Assembly: GCA_030149995.1 (NCBI GenBank)
Contig: JASLGV010000176.1
Span: 1 to 9,911 of the forward strand
Direction: 5' to 3'
Source: Pedobacter sp.
Lineage (GTDB): Bacteria; Bacteroidota; Bacteroidia; Sphingobacteriales; Sphingobacteriaceae
DNA length: 9,911 bases
The notes beneath the pieces are model-generated. The model was not told the DNA's origin. It saw only the letters and a list, made by a program, of their open reading frames with translations, and did no database searches. This document shows, piece by piece, positions 8,092 to 9,911 of the stretch. The position numbers were made by a program, and so were the translations under genes. Position 1 is the first letter of the stretch. The number at the start of each line of letters is the position of its first letter.

Positions 8092-8139
8092 GATTTGTTA
8101 TTGAATTATAAAAACAAGCGATATGCTTTTCCAGAAAAA

Positions 8140-9294
8140 CTACTTTGCATTTTGAGATGGTTTCTCGCTTTTGGCTGCCACAACCGGCATGCCTGGCTGT
8201 AATCTTTCAAAACCGGATACAATGTAGTTTTCATCTGCCTGAATGCCCGATGCAACCATGTAATCTGTACCGCTTTTTCCCTGAACATCAATTGGAAGCT
8301 GAACCGCTTTACCTGATTTATCTACAGAAAAAACATACACTTTATCTTGAACGGTAAATGTAGAAGCAATTGGAATTAAAACAGCATCCTGATAATTTTG
8401 GGTGATGATAATTTTTCCGGTATTGCCATCCCTTAACAGGTTATTAGGATTGTTAAAACGTGCCCTGAATTTAATGGAGCCTGTGCCATGATTGAACTGG
8501 CCTTCAATGGCATTAATTTTACCGTTTAATTCGTACAGGTTTCCATCGGCTATTTTTAAACCAACCGGTTCAGCCTTGCTGATTTTCTGCTCAAGTGTTC
8601 GTCCATCATGCTGGCGCTGAAAATTTAAAAAATCGCCTTCACTCATGCTGAAATACACATTTACTTCGTGTGTATCCGATAACACGGTAAGTGGCTCCGG
8701 GTTGGCTGCGCTGATTAAACTACCCAACCTGTAAGGAATACCGCCTATATAACCACTAACGGGTGCTTTGATGGTACAGAATTCATAGTTAATTTTAGCA
8801 CTTTGTGCATTGGCTTCGGCCTGTACCAATGCCGCCTTGGCTGCATCATAATTTGTTGTGGCCTGCTGTGCCTGTAAATCAGACACAATTTTACTACTTA
8901 CCAGTTCTTTTCTGCGGTCTAATTCTATTTTAGCATTCGCCAGGTTGGCTTTGGCCACCAATACTGCTGCCTTTGCGGTATTGTATTGCTCGGCGTATGC
9001 CCGGTCGTCTATCTTAAATAAAACTTGTCCGGCTTTTACAAAATCGCCTTCATCCACGAAGATTTTATTTAAATATCCAGATACCTGTGATCTGATTTCG
9101 ATGTTCACTAAACCCTGGATACTTGCCGGATATTCTTTAGAAACCAGTCCGGTTCCTTTTCTTACCTGTGCAATGGGAAGCGCTAAAGCTTGTTGTTGGG
9201 TCGGTTCTGAGGTACTTTTGCAGGATGCTATAAAAAGCATGCCGCACATTAAAATAAGAGAATTTAAAGCGTAAGCTTTGTTCTTTGCTACCAT
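8140..9294 (-). CDS. RND efflux periplasmic adaptor (membrane fusion protein, AcrA/MexA family), lipoprotein
   Basis: This adaptor bridges the inner-membrane pump and the outer-membrane factor encoded next to it. With the start at 9294 the protein is 384 aa and begins with a lipoprotein signal peptide ending in I-A-S-C (Cys25). An in-frame ATG at 9399 would add 35 residues ahead of that signal peptide and would put a terminator-like hairpin (9387-9367) inside the gene, so I reject it. Domains in order are: first half of the lipoyl domain (about 64-96, with SQVSGYL and VDEGDFVKAGQVLF), an alpha-helical hairpin rich in Ala, Gln and Lys (about 101-171), second lipoyl half (about 174-206, IKAPVSGYIGG), beta-barrel (about 210-305) and membrane-proximal domain (about 305-370, GFERLQPGMPVV). 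It is the first gene of the three-gene efflux operon. No Shine-Dalgarno is visible. Confidence 0.95.
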   Translation of the reverse strand: MVAKNKAYALNSLILMCGMLFIASCKSTSEPTQQQALALPIAQVRKGTGLVSKEYPASIQGLVNIEIRSQVSGYLNKIFVDEGDFVKAGQVLFKIDDRAYAEQYNTAKAAVLVAKANLANAKIELDRRKELVSSKIVSDLQAQQATTNYDAAKAALVQAEANAQSAKINYEFCTIKAPVSGYIGGIPYRLGSLISAANPEPLTVLSDTHEVNVYFSMSEGDFLNFQRQHDGRTLEQKISKAEPVGLKIADGNLYELNGKINAIEGQFNHGTGSIKFRARFNNPNNLLRDGNTGKIIITQNYQDAVLIPIASTFTVQDKVYVFSVDKSGKAVQLPIDVQGKSGTDYMVASGIQADENYIVSGFERLQPGMPVVAAKSEKPSQNAK

Positions 9295-9305
9295 AACTCG
9301 GTTTA

Positions 9306-9336
9306 TATATTTATATGAGTAAAATAAAGCCACAAA
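9306..9336 (-). promoter_or_regulatory. Possible promoter of the efflux operon
   Basis: On the minus strand TTTG (9336-9333) is followed after exactly 19 nt by TAAATATA (9313-9306). This resembles the Bacteroidota pattern TTTG-N19-TAnnTTTG: TA and two of the following bases match, but the final G does not. It lies between the terminator-like hairpin and the adaptor ATG at 9294, the right place for an operon promoter, but it implies a leader of only a few nucleotides. The area is A/T-rich enough for chance matches. Confidence 0.3.
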
Positions 9337-9357
9337 AATCGATGACCTTACTATGGT

Positions 9358-9387
9358 AAAAAAGCCGACAAGATGTGCATTCTTGTC
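9358..9387 (-). terminator. Stem-loop with T-run after the araC-like gene
   Basis: On the minus strand GACAAGA and TCTTGTC form a perfect 7-bp stem (9387-9381 with 9373-9367) around a 7-nt loop. GGC and then six T residues (9363-9358) follow. This is the layout of a rho-independent terminator for the regulator gene that ends at 9495, about 108 nt upstream. The same 21-bp palindrome could instead be a protein-binding operator for the efflux operon, since it sits some 70-90 nt before the adaptor start. Confidence 0.55.
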
Positions 9388-9494
9388 AAAAAGGGACATT
9401 AACCTTTAATTATATGTACCGAATGTAATTTTATTCATTTGCGTTCCTTTTCAACAAAATAAATGATAAAAAAGTGTAAATCTGTCTAAATCTA

Positions 9495-9911
9495 TTACAG
9501 GTATTTTCTATACGCCAATGGCGATTTTCCGGTTAGTTTCTTAAAAAATTTACTAAAAACGGGCAAATCTTCAAAATTCAAGGCTTCCATTATATGACTT
9601 AAACTGTTGTTCGGATTTTTAAGCAACAGCTTTGCTTCCAGGATAATGGTTTCGTCAATAATATGTTTAGGCGTCTTTTGGATAATTTCTTTTACCACAC
9701 GAGTTAAATGCTTCCTGGTAATAAACAACTGATCTGCATAATATTGCACTTCTCTTTTGTGTTTGTAATTACTTACAACGAGTTTCATAAAATTGGTTAC
9801 AATTTCTTCCTTCCGGTTGTTCTGCTGATTTTGCTGCCGGTCTTTATATTGTTTGTTTACGTTTGTTAATTCATATATAATGATGGATATATGATGCTGA
9901 ATTAACTCGGC
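9495..9911 (-). CDS. AraC-family transcriptional regulator, C-terminal part (start outside window)
   Basis: The frame is open from the window edge to the stop at 9495, giving the last 138 residues of the protein. The ATG at 9788 is internal and is not the start. A Gln/Asn-rich helical linker (QQNQQNN, from about residue 40 of the fragment) leads into the AraC DNA-binding domain with two helix-turn-helix units. The first covers VQYYADQLFITRKHLTRVV. The second covers SHIMEALNFEDLPVFSKFFK followed by KLTGKSPLAYRKY, the family signature with its G-x-S-P-x-x-Y-R end. The missing N-terminus would hold the ligand-sensing domain. The gene reads toward the efflux operon on the same strand, separated by about 200 nt and a terminator-like hairpin, so it is probably transcribed on its own. 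Control of the neighbouring efflux genes is a fair guess from position only. Confidence 0.93.
   Translation of the reverse strand, partial: AELIQHHISIIIYELTNVNKQYKDRQQNQQNNRKEEIVTNFMKLVVSNYKHKREVQYYADQLFITRKHLTRVVKEIIQKTPKHIIDETIILEAKLLLKNPNNSLSHIMEALNFEDLPVFSKFFKKLTGKSPLAYRKYL

Larger units (their letters stand above)
9295..9494. other. A/T-rich intergenic region between araC-like gene and efflux operon
   Basis: This 200-nt spacer holds the terminator-like stem-loop at 9358-9387 and the possible promoter at 9306-9336. The rest (9388-9494) is A/T-rich, and I see no open frame, tRNA, direct repeat or CRISPR-like repeat there. AraC-type binding sites, if present, would be expected here, but no clear pair of direct repeats stands out. 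Confidence 0.6.

Overview
The window looks like chromosomal DNA of a Bacteroidota bacterium, possibly a Pedobacter-like member of the Sphingobacteriaceae. The genes lack Shine-Dalgarno sequences, the spacers are A/T-rich, TTTG-type promoter elements can be made out, and one gene is a Cas13b homologue, a family known essentially from Bacteroidota. The genus is a guess. All five genes lie on the minus strand, so the order of reading is from high to low coordinates.

Right side (9911 to 9495): the C-terminal part of an AraC-family transcription regulator, cut by the window edge. It is followed by a stem-loop with a T-run (9387-9358) that looks like its terminator. Middle (9294 to 3449): a complete tripartite RND multidrug efflux operon in the order lipoprotein membrane-fusion adaptor, HAE1-type inner-membrane pump, and NodT/OprM-type outer-membrane factor. 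The gaps are 48 and 11 nt. These three proteins form one envelope-spanning, proton-driven exporter, and the adjacent AraC protein is a plausible local regulator. A perfect 12-bp stem hairpin (3396-3431) follows the operon.

Left side (3323 to 1): an open reading frame of at least 1107 codons, without a stop and running off the window start, which I recognise as Cas13b, the single effector of type VI-B CRISPR systems. I translated it codon by codon. The family scaffold is well kept. However, each of the two HEPN RNase motifs (R-x4-H) has lost one catalytic residue: the first reads Q-A-F-Y-T-H (Arg to Gln at 112) and the second R-D-T-F-E-Q (His to Gln at 1079). This is the outstanding feature of the window: an apparently intact Cas13b that should lack the canonical RNase site, in effect a natural 'dead Cas13b' that may bind RNA under crRNA guidance without cutting it.

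No CRISPR array, cas1/cas2, csx27 or csx28 is visible. In type VI-B loci the array usually lies downstream of the effector, which here would be just beyond position 1. There are no tRNA, rRNA, insertion sequence or long repeat signals in the window. The only non-coding stretches are 3324-3448, 4895-4905, 8092-8139 and 9295-9494.
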